Assembly (NCBI RefSeq): GCF_012844305.1
Contig: NZ_JABANE010000060.1
Location: 1-57,253 of the forward strand
Length of the DNA stretch: 57,253 nt
DNA from: Flammeovirga aprica JL-4
GTDB lineage: Bacteria > Bacteroidota > Bacteroidia > Cytophagales > Flammeovirgaceae
Reading direction: 5' to 3'
Every line of letters begins with the position of its first letter. Within the stretch, counting starts at the first letter, position 1. The notes under the pieces were generated by a model. That model ran no database searches. It was not told where the DNA came from and was given only the letters and a program-made list of their open reading frames with translations. This document shows, piece after piece, positions 36,129 to 48,200 of the stretch. Position numbers and translations under genes: made by a program.

Positions 36129-37826
36129 ATGAGCATTTTAGATTGGGCTGTACTAACGAGTACATTAGCCTTTATTGTGATCTACGGAATTTGGAAAACT
36201 AGACAACAGCAAGACATCAACAGTTACCTTTTAGGTAATAAAGAAGCAAAATGGTTTACCGTAGCACTTTCAATTATGGCCACTCAAGCCAGTGCTATTA
36301 CTTTCCTTTCCGCACCAGGTCAAGCTTTCGTAGACGGAATGCGTTTTGTGCAGTTTTACTTCGGTCTGCCGATTGCCATGGTTGTACTTTCAAGTGTTGT
36401 AGTCCCTATTTATCACAAGATGAATGTCTACACCGCTTATGAGTATTTAGAAAAAAGATTTGATCTTCGAACAAGAACATTTACGGCTATCCTCTTCCTT
36501 ACACAAAGAGGATTGGCTGCCGGTTTTACCATCTTTGCTCCCTCTTTGATTTTATCTTCATTGTTGGGCTGGGACATCAATATCACCAATATTGTGATTG
36601 GCGTAGTAGTTACAGCCTATACAGTAATTGGAGGTACAAAGGCAGTTAATCAGACGCAAAAACTTCAGATGGCAGTCATTTTTGTAGGGATGCTTATCGC
36701 TGGAGTTTTAGTAGTACAGATGTTGCCGGATGAAGTGAGTTTCTCCAATGCATTGCATATTGCTGGCGTTGCAGGAAAACTAAATGCCGTTGACTTTGAG
36801 TTTGACCCTACCAGCAAATACAATGTTTGGTCTGGAATTATTGGCGGTTTCTTCTTAGCTATGTCTTATTTCGGCACCGACCAATCTCAAGTACAACGTT
36901 ATCTTTCAGGTGCGTCAATTGCACAAAGTAGACTAGCATTGCTTTTTAATGGTATGATCAAAATACCAATGCAATTCCTGATTCTTTTTATTGGTGCTAT
37001 GGTTTTCGTGTTTTATTATTTCAATCCCTCACCTCTTATTTTTAATAAAGTAGCACTCAACGAAGCCACTGAAAAAGTAGAAGGATTTGATAAAATGCAA
37101 AAAGATTATGCCCGCCAAATGAAAGAAAGAGAATCTTCTGCTCTTGATTATGCGGCTGCATTAAACTTTGGTGATGATCAAAAGATTGCTTCTATGAAAT
37201 CAGAACTGATGGTAGAGAATGCTAAAGTGGTTGCTTTAAAAAGTGAAATCATAGAAAAAGTTGAAAAGCAAGCTCCAGAAGTAGATGTCAACGATACCAA
37301 CTATATCTTCCTGAATTTTGTGATCGAATATCTTCCTCAAGGTTTGATTGGTTTGTTGATCGCTGTGATTTTATCAGCAAGTATGTCTTCCACATCATCA
37401 GAAATCAATGCTTTAGCTTCGACAACGATTATCGATATCTATAAAAGAATCCTTAAAAAAGATGCTTCAGACAAACATTACCTGACAGCCTCCAAAATGG
37501 TGAGTATTGGCTGGGGACTTTATGCTATTTTGTTTGCCACCTTTGCCAATAAATTAGGGTCTTTAATTGAAGCAGTAAATATCCTTGGGTCGTTAGTCTA
37601 TGGTGTAATTTTAGGTGTATTTTCAATCGCATTTTTCTTTAAGAAAATAGGTTCTAAACCTACTTTTTATGCCGCTATTCTTTCTGAAGGAATCATTATC
37701 TATTTATTCTTCTTCACAGAAGTTCCTTTCCTTTGGTACAATGTGATTGGGTGTTTATCGGTAATTTGGTTCTCCATAATTTTTAAGACTTTCATGAAAA
37801 ATACTCCTAGCATAGATGAAGAATAA
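36129..37826 (+). CDS. Sodium:solute symporter (SSS family)
   Basis: This 565-residue inner-membrane transporter uses the sodium gradient to import a solute. SSS features include the N-terminal helix with YLLGNKEAKWF, then ATQASAITFLSAPGQAF, GFFLAMSYFGTDQSQVQRYLS and SASMSSTSSEINALAS, which contains conserved sodium-site serines. There are about 13 helices. Between helices lies a hydrophilic, helical insertion (about 305-390) rich in Glu, Lys and Ala, looking like a coiled coil. It is co-transcribed with a secreted PIG-L deacetylase and a 40-residue membrane protein, so the substrate may be a deacylated sugar or glycoside product. It ends at a strong hairpin. Confidence 0.88.
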   Translation: MSILDWAVLTSTLAFIVIYGIWKTRQQQDINSYLLGNKEAKWFTVALSIMATQASAITFLSAPGQAFVDGMRFVQFYFGLPIAMVVLSSVVVPIYHKMNVYTAYEYLEKRFDLRTRTFTAILFLTQRGLAAGFTIFAPSLILSSLLGWDINITNIVIGVVVTAYTVIGGTKAVNQTQKLQMAVIFVGMLIAGVLVVQMLPDEVSFSNALHIAGVAGKLNAVDFEFDPTSKYNVWSGIIGGFFLAMSYFGTDQSQVQRYLSGASIAQSRLALLFNGMIKIPMQFLILFIGAMVFVFYYFNPSPLIFNKVALNEATEKVEGFDKMQKDYARQMKERESSALDYAAALNFGDDQKIASMKSELMVENAKVVALKSEIIEKVEKQAPEVDVNDTNYIFLNFVIEYLPQGLIGLLIAVILSASMSSTSSEINALASTTIIDIYKRILKKDASDKHYLTASKMVSIGWGLYAILFATFANKLGSLIEAVNILGSLVYGVILGVFSIAFFFKKIGSKPTFYAAILSEGIIIYLFFFTEVPFLWYNVIGCLSVIWFSIIFKTFMKNTPSIDEE

Positions 37827-37862
37827 TTCAATAAAATAAAAGTTAGGTTAACAATTCTAAGG

Positions 37863-37905
37863 TAAAGCCTTTTTTATGATTAAAGAATCTATAAAAAAGG
37901 CTTTA
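37863..37905 (+). terminator. Rho-independent terminator
   Basis: TAAAGCCTTTTTTAT (37863-37877) pairs perfectly with ATAAAAAAGGCTTTA (37891-37905). It closes the deacetylase/symporter operon. Confidence 0.8.
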
Positions 37906-37930
37906 TCCTATTAGAAGATATAAAATTTAA

Positions 37931-37938
37931 TAACTTTG
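37931..37938 (+). promoter_or_regulatory. Possible -7 box of ribH
   Basis: TAACTTTG fits TAnnTTTG and lies 33 nt before the ribH ATG. No TTG is found at the expected -33 position, so this is a partial match. Confidence 0.4.
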
Positions 37939-37971
37939 TAAACAGTAAAACATTAATCATTAATATAAGAA

Positions 37972-38454
37972 ATGGCTACAGCATTAAAAAGTCTTAGTGA
38001 GTATTCAAAAAAGAAAGAAATTGATATCTCTAACAAAAAATTTGCTATTGTAATATCTGAATACAATCCTAAGATTACTGAATCGTTATACGACGCAGTT
38101 GTTGAAACGCTACTTAAAGAAGGCGGAAAAGAGGAGAACATTTACAGAGAGGACGTACCCGGTGCATTTGAATTAACATTCGGAGCACAATTAATGGCTC
38201 AGGAAGAAGAAATTGATGCTGTTATTACTTTAGGATGTGTAATCCAAGGTGAAACTCGTCACTTTGACTTTATCTGTGAAGCTGTGGCTCACGGTGTAAC
38301 TAATGTATCTTTAAAATATAATAAGCCTGTCATCTTTGGTCTATTGACACCAAACACAGAGCAACAAGCTTTTGACAGAGCTGGTGGAAAGCATGGTAAT
38401 AAAGGTGTTGAAGCTGCTGTTGCCGCTATCAAAATGTTGGGAATGAAGCAATAA
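37972..38454 (+). CDS. ribH: 6,7-dimethyl-8-ribityllumazine synthase
   Basis: This 160-residue cytoplasmic enzyme makes lumazine from 5-amino-6-ribitylaminouracil and 3,4-dihydroxy-2-butanone 4-phosphate, the step before riboflavin. Family marks are FAIVISEYNPKITESLY, VPGAFELTFGAQ, LGCVIQGETRHFDFI with catalytic His97, PVIFGLLTPNTEQQA and GNKGVEAAVAAI. The length is normal for a subunit of the icosahedral or pentameric enzyme. No other riboflavin gene lies nearby, so the pathway is dispersed. It is a single-gene unit between two terminators. Confidence 0.97.
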   Translation: MATALKSLSEYSKKKEIDISNKKFAIVISEYNPKITESLYDAVVETLLKEGGKEENIYREDVPGAFELTFGAQLMAQEEEIDAVITLGCVIQGETRHFDFICEAVAHGVTNVSLKYNKPVIFGLLTPNTEQQAFDRAGGKHGNKGVEAAVAAIKMLGMKQ

Positions 38455-38485
38455 TTCCTTTTTTACTTTCATAATATTTTTCCTG

Positions 38486-38516
38486 TAAGCCTATCATTTT
38501 AAAAGTGATAGGCTTA
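38486..38516 (+). terminator. Rho-independent terminator of ribH
   Basis: TAAGCCTATCA (38486-38496) pairs perfectly with TGATAGGCTTA (38506-38516) around a 9-nt loop, just after the ribH stop. It lies 20 nt before the next start codon. Confidence 0.75.
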
Positions 38517-38535
38517 TTACAAATTCAAACACATC

Positions 38536-40926
38536 ATGTGGAAAAAAATAGCAGAATTTATTCTTGGTAACAGAATTCCTATTTTAGTATGCATTGCTAT
38601 CTCAACTATCTTCATGGGATATCACGCAAGGGATGTAAAATGGTCTTATCAGTATATCAGAATTATTCCAGACGATGATCCTGATATGATCAACTTCAAC
38701 CGTTTCCAAGAATTATTCGGAGAAGATGCTTCTTCGTTTGTGCTAGGGATTAAAGATGAGAAACTTTTTGAGTTAGATAACTTTTTAAAGTTTATGGAAT
38801 TGGGTGATGAAATCAAAGAATTAGATGGAATCACTAGTGTATTGTCGCTTGCAGATGCCCCTAATCTCACCGCAAACCGACAGTCTCAAAAATTTGAAAT
38901 CAAACAGTTTTTTACTACTCCTCCAAAAACACAGGCGGAGTTAGACAGTATCTTAAGTGCTGTTGAAAATCTGAAAGTGTATAAAAACCGCTTGATCAGT
39001 CAAGGTGGTGCTACTGCAATGGTGATTAAAATGGACCCTGAGGTTCTTAATTCTAAAAACCGTACAGCAGTAATGAAAAGATTGGAGGCAAGAGCTATTC
39101 AATTCGAAAAAGAATCCGGTATTCATTTGTATTATGCCGGTATGCCTTATGTACGTTCTATCATGGCGGATAAGGTGAAGAAAGAAACAATGATTTTCCT
39201 CGGTATCTCTATCGCGGTGGTTGCCATTGTTTTATTCTTGTTCTTTAGATCGTTCTCTCCTGTTTTTTATCCTTTAGTGGTGATTGGAGTTGTGATTGTT
39301 TGGATTATGGGAACACTCTCCCTCCTCAATTATCAAATCACAATCCTTACAGGACTCTTACCTCCGGTGCTGGTGGTGATTGGTATACCTAACTGTATTT
39401 ATTTGCTTAATAAGTACCATCAGGAATATGCCAATGGGACACCAAAGAAAGAAGCATTAGCTTTTATCATTAAAAAAATTGGTGTAGTAACATTGATTAC
39501 CAATACAACGACTGCCATTGGTTTTATGGTATTGATCAGTACGGGTATCACTGCTATGCAGGAATTTGGTATTGTTGCAGGTATCAACATTTTTGTAACC
39601 TTCATTATCAGTATCACTTTCATTCCAATCGTATTTTCATACCTTCCAGCTCCTGATGTTAGACATCTAAAACACTTAGATTTCAAACCTACCAATTGGG
39701 TTTTACATCAACTGGAAATGTTGGTACTGCATCACAGAACATGGGTATATGCTTTTACAGCAGTAATGGTAGGCCTTTCTATTTACGGAAGTTATAAGGT
39801 TACTGCCAACTCATTTATGGTAGATGATTTACCTGAAGATTATCATGTAAAGCAAGATTTAAGGTTCTTCGAGGAAGAGTTTAGTGGCGTAATGCCATTT
39901 GAATTAATCATTGATACTGGCCGTAAGAAAGGTTATCTTAAAAAAGGTACATTAAACAAAGTTGAGGAAGTAGAAAACTTTATTTCTTCATTGAATGAAG
40001 TTTCTCAACCTATCTCAATCAATACTTTCTTAAAAGCAGGTAATCAAGCATTCCACGCAAGTGATTCTAATTATTTCAAACTTCCTTCAAGAAGTGAGAT
40101 GTCTTACATCATGAAATATTTAAGAAATAGTGCAGATGATGCCTCTTCTTCTTTAAGTGATGCAATGATTGATTCAACGGGAAGATATATTAGAGTTTCA
40201 TCAAGTATGGCTGATATTGGTTCAGTGAAGATGGATTATCTAGTGGATAGCGTGATCAGACCAAAATTAGCTGAAATTGTTGAAGGTTCTGGTCTTGAAA
40301 CAATGGTAACAGGTTCTACATTGATCTTTATCAAAGGAAATGATTTCTTAATCAAGAACTTGAAACAAAGTATGTTGATTGCCTTTGTACTGATTGCCAT
40401 TATCATGGGTACTTTATTTGGTAACTTGAGAATCATCATTATCTCGTTGATACCAAACATTATCCCATTATTGTTCACTTTAGGGTTGATGGGCTTCCTT
40501 GGAATTCCATTAAAACCAAGTACAGCTATTGTGTTCAGTATCGCATTTGGTATCTCAGTGGATGACAGTATTCACTTCCTTGCGAAATACAGACAAGAAA
40601 TTGTACTTCATAATTATAACATGAAGAAAGCTGTAATTATGGCATTAAGAGAAACAGGTTCAAGTATGCTTTATACTTCTATTGTACTCTTCTTTGGTTT
40701 CGCCATTTTTATGGGATCTACATTTGGTGCAACTCAAGCTTTAGGTTTATTGACTTCGGTAACGTTGATCGTTGCCATGACCACCAACCTTACTTTATTA
40801 CCTTGTCTTCTTTATACTTTTGACGCAAACAAACAAAGTATGCACCCTATCATTGATGGTATGGATACTTTCTATTTTGAGGATGAAGATGAAGAAATTG
40901 ATCTTGGAAAAATTAATGTGAAATAG
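38536..40926 (+). CDS. RND-superfamily exporter of the HAE3/MMPL type
   Basis: This 796-residue inner-membrane protein has two similar halves, each with one helix, a periplasmic domain and five more helices (12 in total). It lacks the long periplasmic docking domains of AcrB-type pumps and is the shorter hydrophobe-exporter type. The first periplasmic part contains YQYIRIIPDDDPDMINFNRF. The transmembrane halves have the patched-like patterns VVIGIPNCIYLLNKYHQEY and AFGISVDDSIHFLAKYRQEI. Related proteins in other bacteria export lipids or hopanoids. No partner adaptor or lipid-synthesis gene is adjacent. The C-terminus is acidic (FEDEDEEIDLG). Confidence 0.87.
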   Translation: MWKKIAEFILGNRIPILVCIAISTIFMGYHARDVKWSYQYIRIIPDDDPDMINFNRFQELFGEDASSFVLGIKDEKLFELDNFLKFMELGDEIKELDGITSVLSLADAPNLTANRQSQKFEIKQFFTTPPKTQAELDSILSAVENLKVYKNRLISQGGATAMVIKMDPEVLNSKNRTAVMKRLEARAIQFEKESGIHLYYAGMPYVRSIMADKVKKETMIFLGISIAVVAIVLFLFFRSFSPVFYPLVVIGVVIVWIMGTLSLLNYQITILTGLLPPVLVVIGIPNCIYLLNKYHQEYANGTPKKEALAFIIKKIGVVTLITNTTTAIGFMVLISTGITAMQEFGIVAGINIFVTFIISITFIPIVFSYLPAPDVRHLKHLDFKPTNWVLHQLEMLVLHHRTWVYAFTAVMVGLSIYGSYKVTANSFMVDDLPEDYHVKQDLRFFEEEFSGVMPFELIIDTGRKKGYLKKGTLNKVEEVENFISSLNEVSQPISINTFLKAGNQAFHASDSNYFKLPSRSEMSYIMKYLRNSADDASSSLSDAMIDSTGRYIRVSSSMADIGSVKMDYLVDSVIRPKLAEIVEGSGLETMVTGSTLIFIKGNDFLIKNLKQSMLIAFVLIAIIMGTLFGNLRIIIISLIPNIIPLLFTLGLMGFLGIPLKPSTAIVFSIAFGISVDDSIHFLAKYRQEIVLHNYNMKKAVIMALRETGSSMLYTSIVLFFGFAIFMGSTFGATQALGLLTSVTLIVAMTTNLTLLPCLLYTFDANKQSMHPIIDGMDTFYFEDEDEEIDLGKINVK

Positions 40927-40963
40927 AATTCCACGTTATAAAAATATATGCTTTTGAGCAACT

Positions 40964-41002
40964 AAAAACACCTGATCGGGAAACTGATCAGGTGTTTTTT
41001 TT
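40964..41002. terminator. Bidirectional terminator
   Basis: AAAAACACCTGATC (40964-40977) pairs with GATCAGGTGTTTTT (40986-40999) and runs into further T. It lies between two convergent genes. Confidence 0.85.
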
Positions 41003-41054
41003 ATTGTTCTTGTTGGATTCTAAAATTGTAATCAAGTACCGATGATAAAATAGT

Positions 41055-42074
41055 TTAGCTTAATCTTTTATCCATGATCCAAAACCATAACCAAGGAACT
41101 AATGAGCATAAAATAGCCGTAGGATATCCAAAGGGCAATTCAGGAGCAGAAGTTTGATGTTCTAGTGTATGATATTTTTTCGAGGCTTTATAATGATGAT
41201 CAGAATGCCTTGTCAATTCAAAAAGAATAATTCGGCCAAATGTATAATTAGCATTCCAAGAATGACATAACTGTACTCTTTCATACCTGCCATTAGGTAA
41301 TAATTTTCTCATCAAACCGTAATGTTCTACATAGTTAATTGTTTCCAGTAAAAGAAAACCTACCATAGCTGACAATACACAATACTTTAATGCATGAAAA
41401 TTAAAGAAAAATAAAATACTAAAAATATACAGAAAATAGATTACATGATACCACAGCATATTATTTTTCATGGTAAAAAACTTTCCATTCAGCATTTTAA
41501 TCTGAATTTTCCAAGCACTGATATAAGAGAAAATAACGGTCTTAAACCAAAAACTGTACACCCACTCTCCTTTTTGAGCTGTTGCCGGATCTAAAGGTGT
41601 AGCTACATTGGTATGATGTCCTCTGTTGTGCTCTATAAAAAAATGCATATAAAAAGTGGGCAATAATAACGCTTGAGCCATTAACTGCTCCTTCTTCTCT
41701 TTACGATGTCCTAGTTCATGAGCTACATTAATCCCTGAAGTTCCAAGCACTAAACCTAGGCTAAGTATCAAACCTGCATTTTCAAAAAGGGAATAGGTAT
41801 GATTCACCCATTGTAATGCCCCATAAATTACTAAGCCAAAAACCCAGACTAAATTGAGATACAAAAACCAGTCGTAAAGCTTCGAATAAATTTTATTATT
41901 AGCATCACTCACTTCATCTGAAGTAGGAAGAAATACATCCAATATAGGCGTTAAAATAAAACTAAAAGCAACGGTCAACCAAGTGTAGACTCCACCGAAA
42001 TAGAACCCAATGAAACAACAAAGCGGAATTAAATAAGCTGAGGTGTATTTGATTTCTTTATAAAAAATAGACAT
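41055..42074 (-). CDS. AlkB-like membrane alkane hydroxylase / fatty-acid-desaturase-family protein
   Basis: This 339-residue integral membrane di-iron enzyme is of the alkane 1-monooxygenase branch. Histidine boxes are complete: AHELGHRK (His119, Glu120, His123), EHNRGHHTNVATPLDPAT (His149, His153, His154), NYVEHYG (His251) and TRHSDHHYK (His290, His293, His294). The closing LPFGYPTAI is also typical of AlkB. About six hydrophobic helices carry it. It would oxidise terminal methyl groups of medium-chain alkanes or fatty acyl chains using electrons from rubredoxin; no rubredoxin or reductase gene lies in the window. Bacteroidota homologues may act on lipids rather than oil alkanes. It is a single gene. 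Confidence 0.85.
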   Translation of the reverse strand: MSIFYKEIKYTSAYLIPLCCFIGFYFGGVYTWLTVAFSFILTPILDVFLPTSDEVSDANNKIYSKLYDWFLYLNLVWVFGLVIYGALQWVNHTYSLFENAGLILSLGLVLGTSGINVAHELGHRKEKKEQLMAQALLLPTFYMHFFIEHNRGHHTNVATPLDPATAQKGEWVYSFWFKTVIFSYISAWKIQIKMLNGKFFTMKNNMLWYHVIYFLYIFSILFFFNFHALKYCVLSAMVGFLLLETINYVEHYGLMRKLLPNGRYERVQLCHSWNANYTFGRIILFELTRHSDHHYKASKKYHTLEHQTSAPELPFGYPTAILCSLVPWLWFWIMDKRLS

Positions 42075-42187
42075 GGCTTGAGTAATGTAATTTTTTAGTA
42101 ATGCTCTATTTCTTCAATAAAAGAGTTTATCGAAAGAAAACAAAGTATTAACGTTATAAAAATTACATTTGAGATTTTGATATAAAA

Positions 42188-42222
42188 AAACACCTTGCTT
42201 TATCAGTATCAGCAAGGTGTTT
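42188..42222 (-). terminator. Terminator of the giant T9SS gene
   Basis: AAACACCTTGCT (42188-42199) pairs perfectly with AGCAAGGTGTTT (42211-42222). On the minus strand it runs into a run of T and lies 32 nt after the stop codon of the giant gene. Confidence 0.85.
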
Positions 42223-42253
42223 CAATATTAACTTCTGTAAAATGCTTAATCGC

Positions 42254-45200
42254 TTATTCTACAATTAGTCTTGTAGATCTTACAGTTTTTCCTGATTTCA
42301 ATTTCAATACATACACTCCTCTCGGTAATTTATGCAACTGAAGTTGTTTCACTTGACTGTCACCATAAGACCATTTATCACTTAATACTTTATATCCTAA
42401 AGCAGTATATAAATTGATCTCTACATCGCCTTTCCAAGACTTCAACAATACGTTGACTTTACCATCTTGTACAGGATTTGGATATACGGTAACATCAGCT
42501 ACTTCTTCACCTTCCATATAAACCTGAACAGGATCAAAAACTGTTGTTGTGCCATCAAAATCGATTTGAACCAATCTGTAATAGCTCACTTGATTCAGAA
42601 CGGGAGCTTTATCGATAAACTCATAATCTAAACGAACATTAGAATTACCAGCACCATCAATCACTTTTAATGAACTCCAATTTTCACCATCTATTGACCT
42701 TTGAAGTTCGAACTCCTTATTGTTATCTTCTGATGCAGTCGCCCACTCTAAACGAACTTGGCTTTCCTCCGCATAGGCATCGAATGAGATTAGTTCTACA
42801 GGTAAATCTGTAGATTCATCAACAGCTCCAATTGCTAAATATTTTTTACTAAAAGATACACCATAAGTTTCAAAATAATCATCTGTATTATGCAAAGGAT
42901 CACCAGCTCTTGTCCATTCATCACGTGAGAAACCAAAAGCCCAAACTGCTAATGTATAACTAGAGCTTTTACCAAGCGTTTCATAATATGCAAAGATATC
43001 AGCCTCACTTTGTTTATCGGCTGCGTCCTCTCCCTCAGCAATATCAGTAACTCTCCATTGATAGTCTTGAGATATAACTGTAAGTTTTGTTGTCTCATCA
43101 ATGATGGTTACATCTTGAGCATTTGGTGAATGTTCAACAGTCCATGTTTTTTCTGTTGTTGCCAATCCTCCATTATTATTATTAGTTACATAACGAACTT
43201 CTAATTTTCTTTGAGAACCACTTCCTCCAACATAGTATAAGAAACTATCACCTACTTCCATTTTTTTAGATAATGGTCCTTCCACCCAAGAATTACCAGT
43301 TACATCACTTGATTCTCCTAATATCAATAATGAACCATCAGTATTTCCGCTGTTATTTAAAACTGAATTCAACGTCAATTTTGTTACTTCTTTTGAACCT
43401 GAAAGAACTACATTTCCACTTGACTTATTGATATTCAATTCACCAATTTGTTTACCATCACTAGATTTAAAATCACCTGTGAAAGATTGATCACCTGAAG
43501 AACCATTGAAAGTAAGCGTAGCTCCTGATAAGGTTGCAGTGGTTATTCCTTCGTCCACAAAGTTTCCTCCAACGGTTAACTCTGAACCAGAACTAACTTC
43601 TAAAGCCGAACCACCTTTAAAAGTAATATTGCTATCAACGTATAAGTCTGATGAGTTTTCAACTTTCAAAGTACCTGTAATTTCAGTGTCACCTCTAACA
43701 ATAAACGAGCTTGAAGCTACATTTAATGATGCTCCCGATTCCACTGATACATCCCCGCTTGCTATAGAAGCAGAACTAGATTTCAAAATACCATTATTAG
43801 TAACCAAAATATCATTAATGGTTGATGCTGTACTAAGTTCAAATTCAACATTATCGATCTTCAATTCTCCAGAACTAATATTGAGCCCGTTACCATCTGG
43901 CAATTCCCATACTTGATTTGAACCCGTTCCAGTTAATGTTAAACTACCAATTGTCAACTTTTTGTTGTCAGCATCTGCATTCAAATTCAACAATGGATTT
44001 TCTGCATCTCCTTCAACTACAATTCCTCCTCCAGCACTATAAAATTCACCCCAGTCTGCGAATGGCATCTGACCAATATTCGAATCATTAACATAGAACT
44101 TAACTGTTCCGCTTCCTTCTACTTCATTGAAAAGAATATTCTTATCATCTACATGTACTTCTAATGTACCATTAATAATAGCTCTGTAATAAGATTTAAA
44201 ACCTAAATCACCATCACTAGTTACCAAATTAACACCAGAAGGCACCTCTAGAATAGTCCCTGAAGTTAAGTCTGTACTTAAGTCGTCATAATCACCTCCA
44301 CCATCAGTTGAATATTCCCATTTACCAGAAGCGACATCATCCAATCTTGCATCAGTCACTCCATCTTTTATCTTATATCTAATAATGTTATCAGGAGTTG
44401 CATCATTTTCTGCTGCAAAGTAATCACCCGAAATTAAAGGACTGTTCAAGCTGATTTTTATTTTATTGTTATCCAAGTCATCACTTAAACCATCTATAAC
44501 ATTAACCGGCTTTTTAATATTTGCATCTTTGTCAATAATAACGCCCTGATAATTTCCGATTGTACCATTTACATTACTTTCCTTAAAATATAAGGATACA
44601 TATCTATCTTTTGTCACTCCCACTTCTGAGAAGTCAAATTTCCAGTATTGAGATAATGCATTTTGAGTTACGCCTTGAAATTCTGCTACAGTATGCATTT
44701 TGTTGATCGGTTTTACATTGACTGTAACACCATCAAATTCTCCAAAGAAACCTACAGGGGCATAAGTACCAGAGTAGCCAATAGGAATTACTTTTTCAGT
44801 TGTGATGTCAGTAGAAGGCAATTCTATTTGAACACCTTGTGCATTTACACCTCCATTTAGCTGAATCATTCTATCTTTATCAAAGCCCGCCGGAGCATCT
44901 AATACAATATCAACACCAAGATTTAAACGGTATTTATCAATATCTAAAACGCCATTGGTGAAGACAATTTCATCAGCCACTAAAGCTAAATTATCTACTA
45001 ATTTCACGCCTTCAGTATTATCTATTTCCATACGACCAATACTTCCTGTTATTTCAATAGATTGCGTACTTGTACCGTTCAACTTAATTCTTCCTGCACC
45101 TGTAGTTGTATGAGCACCATTGATGGTAAGGTATCCTCCAACATTGATGGTATTTCCATTATCTGAAAGCGTTCCTGAACTAATGGTTAAATCCTTAGTA

Positions 45201-48200
45201 ATTGTTATACCTGAATTCATACCCACAGTTGCACCGCTCGTAGCAACAATCATATTCTCAGCCGTAATTGTCTGTCCTCCCGAAATAGTCTGAGCATCAG
45301 AACTTACTAAACTTATTGTGGATGTTGAGGCAGAAAACGTTCCCTCATTTACAATACTACCAGCAATTGAAAGATTATTCCCGTTTAGATTAAGTGTTGT
45401 TAGTGATGGAATTTCCAGATCCCCTAACATTTGCACATCATTGATTTCAACATTTACTGTAACATCAGCGACCAATTCCAATTTACCAATTTCATTGGCT
45501 AACACTGCTTCTATCGTTTCAGTTGTTGTGTTATTTCCAAGCTTAATTTCAGCACTTTCAGAGACCGTAGAAGAAGACGCATTTATATCTATTTTTCCAG
45601 ATGCAACAATGATTTCACCTCCAGTAAAATTAAATGTTGATTCACTACCAACAACTTCAAATGTTCCTCTTTCAGCACTATTTGGGTTGCCTTGCAAACC
45701 TGTTGATAGCGTACCACCCGATTGATTATAAGTAAGACTTCCATCATTACCGGCCAAGTCTCTTCTCAATTCAGATCCAATATTTATAGCTCCTCCTGTC
45801 AATTCAATTTCACCTGAAACAGCATAAACAATAGAATTATCTTCTCCTGCATTTGATAAATTTAGACTACCTCCTGCAACTGTCAATTTACCTCCTAATA
45901 ATAAATTTGCTTGATCTCCCGTGATATTCACTGCACCTTGATTGATGGTTATTCCAGCTGTAGATGCCAACTCCCAATTTGATGCTGGAACTGCAAAAGG
46001 AGTAATATTTATATCAGCATTATCTAAAATTAGTGTACCATTTGATAATGTGATAAGCTCAACTGTTGTACTTGACGGTAACGTGAAATTCGTTGACATT
46101 GTAAATGTAGAAGCACTTGTTGTTCCTTTATTCATTACAATTTTATATAATTCCGGAACTACTTCAGCAGTATAGTTATTGATAAAAGCTCCGTTATCTT
46201 CACCTTGGAATTCCAAAATTACCTTGTTGCCTGTCTCACCATTATACAGATCAAACACAATATTATTTTGATCACCAGCACTTATACTAGGAATCTCAAT
46301 TCCTCCTTTAACAATTAATTTATGCTCAATGTCGTCAGTACCTTCTGTTAGAATTTTATTTTCAGCAGTGCTTGAATTATTAAAGATGTTATCCATCTTT
46401 ATATCCTGACATGACAACTGTATAGAAGTAGGTGAATCAAATATTAATTCACCATCTTGTGAGGCACCAATGTTAAGTGTACCTTCTATATCAAGACTTT
46501 TGTCTAACCTTAAAAAGGCTCCTTCAACAATTAATCTTTTCACTTGAACAGTCTCTGTAACTGCATCATCAAAGACAAACTCTCCTCCTTGATCAGAACC
46601 GCCTCCATATAGTCTTAATATTGGATATTTAGGATAAATAGGAATAACAAAATCATTAAAAGGAGTGCCTCCATTATTTCCTGATTGATTCTGAATCATC
46701 AACTCACTTCCCTCTTCACTTAGGAAATCGTTCATATCATTTCCATACAAAACACCTCTATTTGTTCCATCAGTATCTGTACCACCATAAATTCTAAATC
46801 GTCCAATCCCTTCTGCTACTCCTACTGTCAATTCCGAATTATTTAATATCTGAATATCAGGTAATCCATTCGTGTTATCTTCTTCGTAATAAGTATTTGA
46901 TTCACTCACTTCCTCAAACCTTACCAAGGCTACGTTTCTTTGAATGTTACTCATCTTTACTCTATGTCCTGCACCATCTACAAACCTAGAGCCATTCCAA
47001 GTACCATAACCAATTACAACAATATCACCTTTCCCCGGTTCACCAGAGTTTTCTGAAACTGTTCCTGGTCCAGTAACTTTCCAATTTTCATTGGTTGTCC
47101 ATCGTTGATTTGCATCCCAAGTTGCAGTTCGAATTACTGAACTCCCATCAGCACCAACTCCCATAAATGAGTAATAAACTTGCAATGCTCCTGTGAATTG
47201 ATCAGGGTGACCAGCTGAATACATTCCTACAACTGGTTTAGATGCAGTCGAAAGCTCTATTGTATTTGTGGCATCATCTACAGTTCCTAATACAGACCTT
47301 GAATAGTCACCTTCCAACAAAATTCTAGATGCTTCATAATCTGACTCAGTTCCTACAACATCTTCATCATTGTAATTTAGAGTCAAAGTGATATCAGGTT
47401 TATTTGAATCGTCAGTATATCCATAAGCATTTGACTTCCAATAATAATCTAAAAGGTTAGTGTTATTATCTGGATCGGCAGCAAAGTCTACCAAACTTCC
47501 ATTATTAGTTGCCAATTGGATAAAACCAATTTCGGCTGTATTACTTACTAAAATTGAAGCGGGAGTGTATTTGTAACTATCAGCTACTGGTATATCAAAT
47601 TCAGATGCTAAAGGATAAAGATAGGTACCATCAGCATTGATTAAGTATGTTAAACCTCCATCAGATGATTTACCAGTACCAACAATAACTTTATTATTTG
47701 TACCAATTGCATTCCCTCCTTCATTATGAACACCCAAAGCTCCTACAACAACACCGTATTCATTCGCTTTTATCACCCCTTCTTCCCAAGTCAACTTTGT
47801 TACGTATACATTTTTGGATAAGTTAAAACCATCTGTATTATTTATCCATAAATGAGTAATACCCACATTTGTTGTATCTGCAATTTGATTTTCAACTAAA
47901 TCATAACTCGAAGTAATATTCTGTGCTGTACCTGCAGAACCATTCAATTTTAGATGTCCAACAGACGACGACCTTCCTATCCTTCCTTGAAAAGATAAGT
48001 CACCTTCAAGCTCAATAGCATAATCAGTATAATCAAACGTTCCTTGCGTTAATGATAAAGAGTTTATTACTTTTAATCGTGTATTTCCATCAGCTGCAGT
48101 ATTACTAATATCTCTCAATTCAAAAATATCCGTAACGTTTGGTAAATCAATAACCAAATTATTGATTTCATAAGGAGTATCTGTATCTCTCACATCTATA

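Noticed and set aside
43506..43916. 136-codon frame antisense to the giant T9SS gene
   Set aside because: It is a shadow of the Gly/Ser/Thr-rich coding strand. The translation is low-complexity Ser/Pro/Val with no domain, and the giant gene is clearly real.
45318..45725. 135-codon frame antisense to the giant T9SS gene
   Set aside because: Same reason: the reverse complement of Thr/Asn/Ile-rich sequence rarely contains stops.
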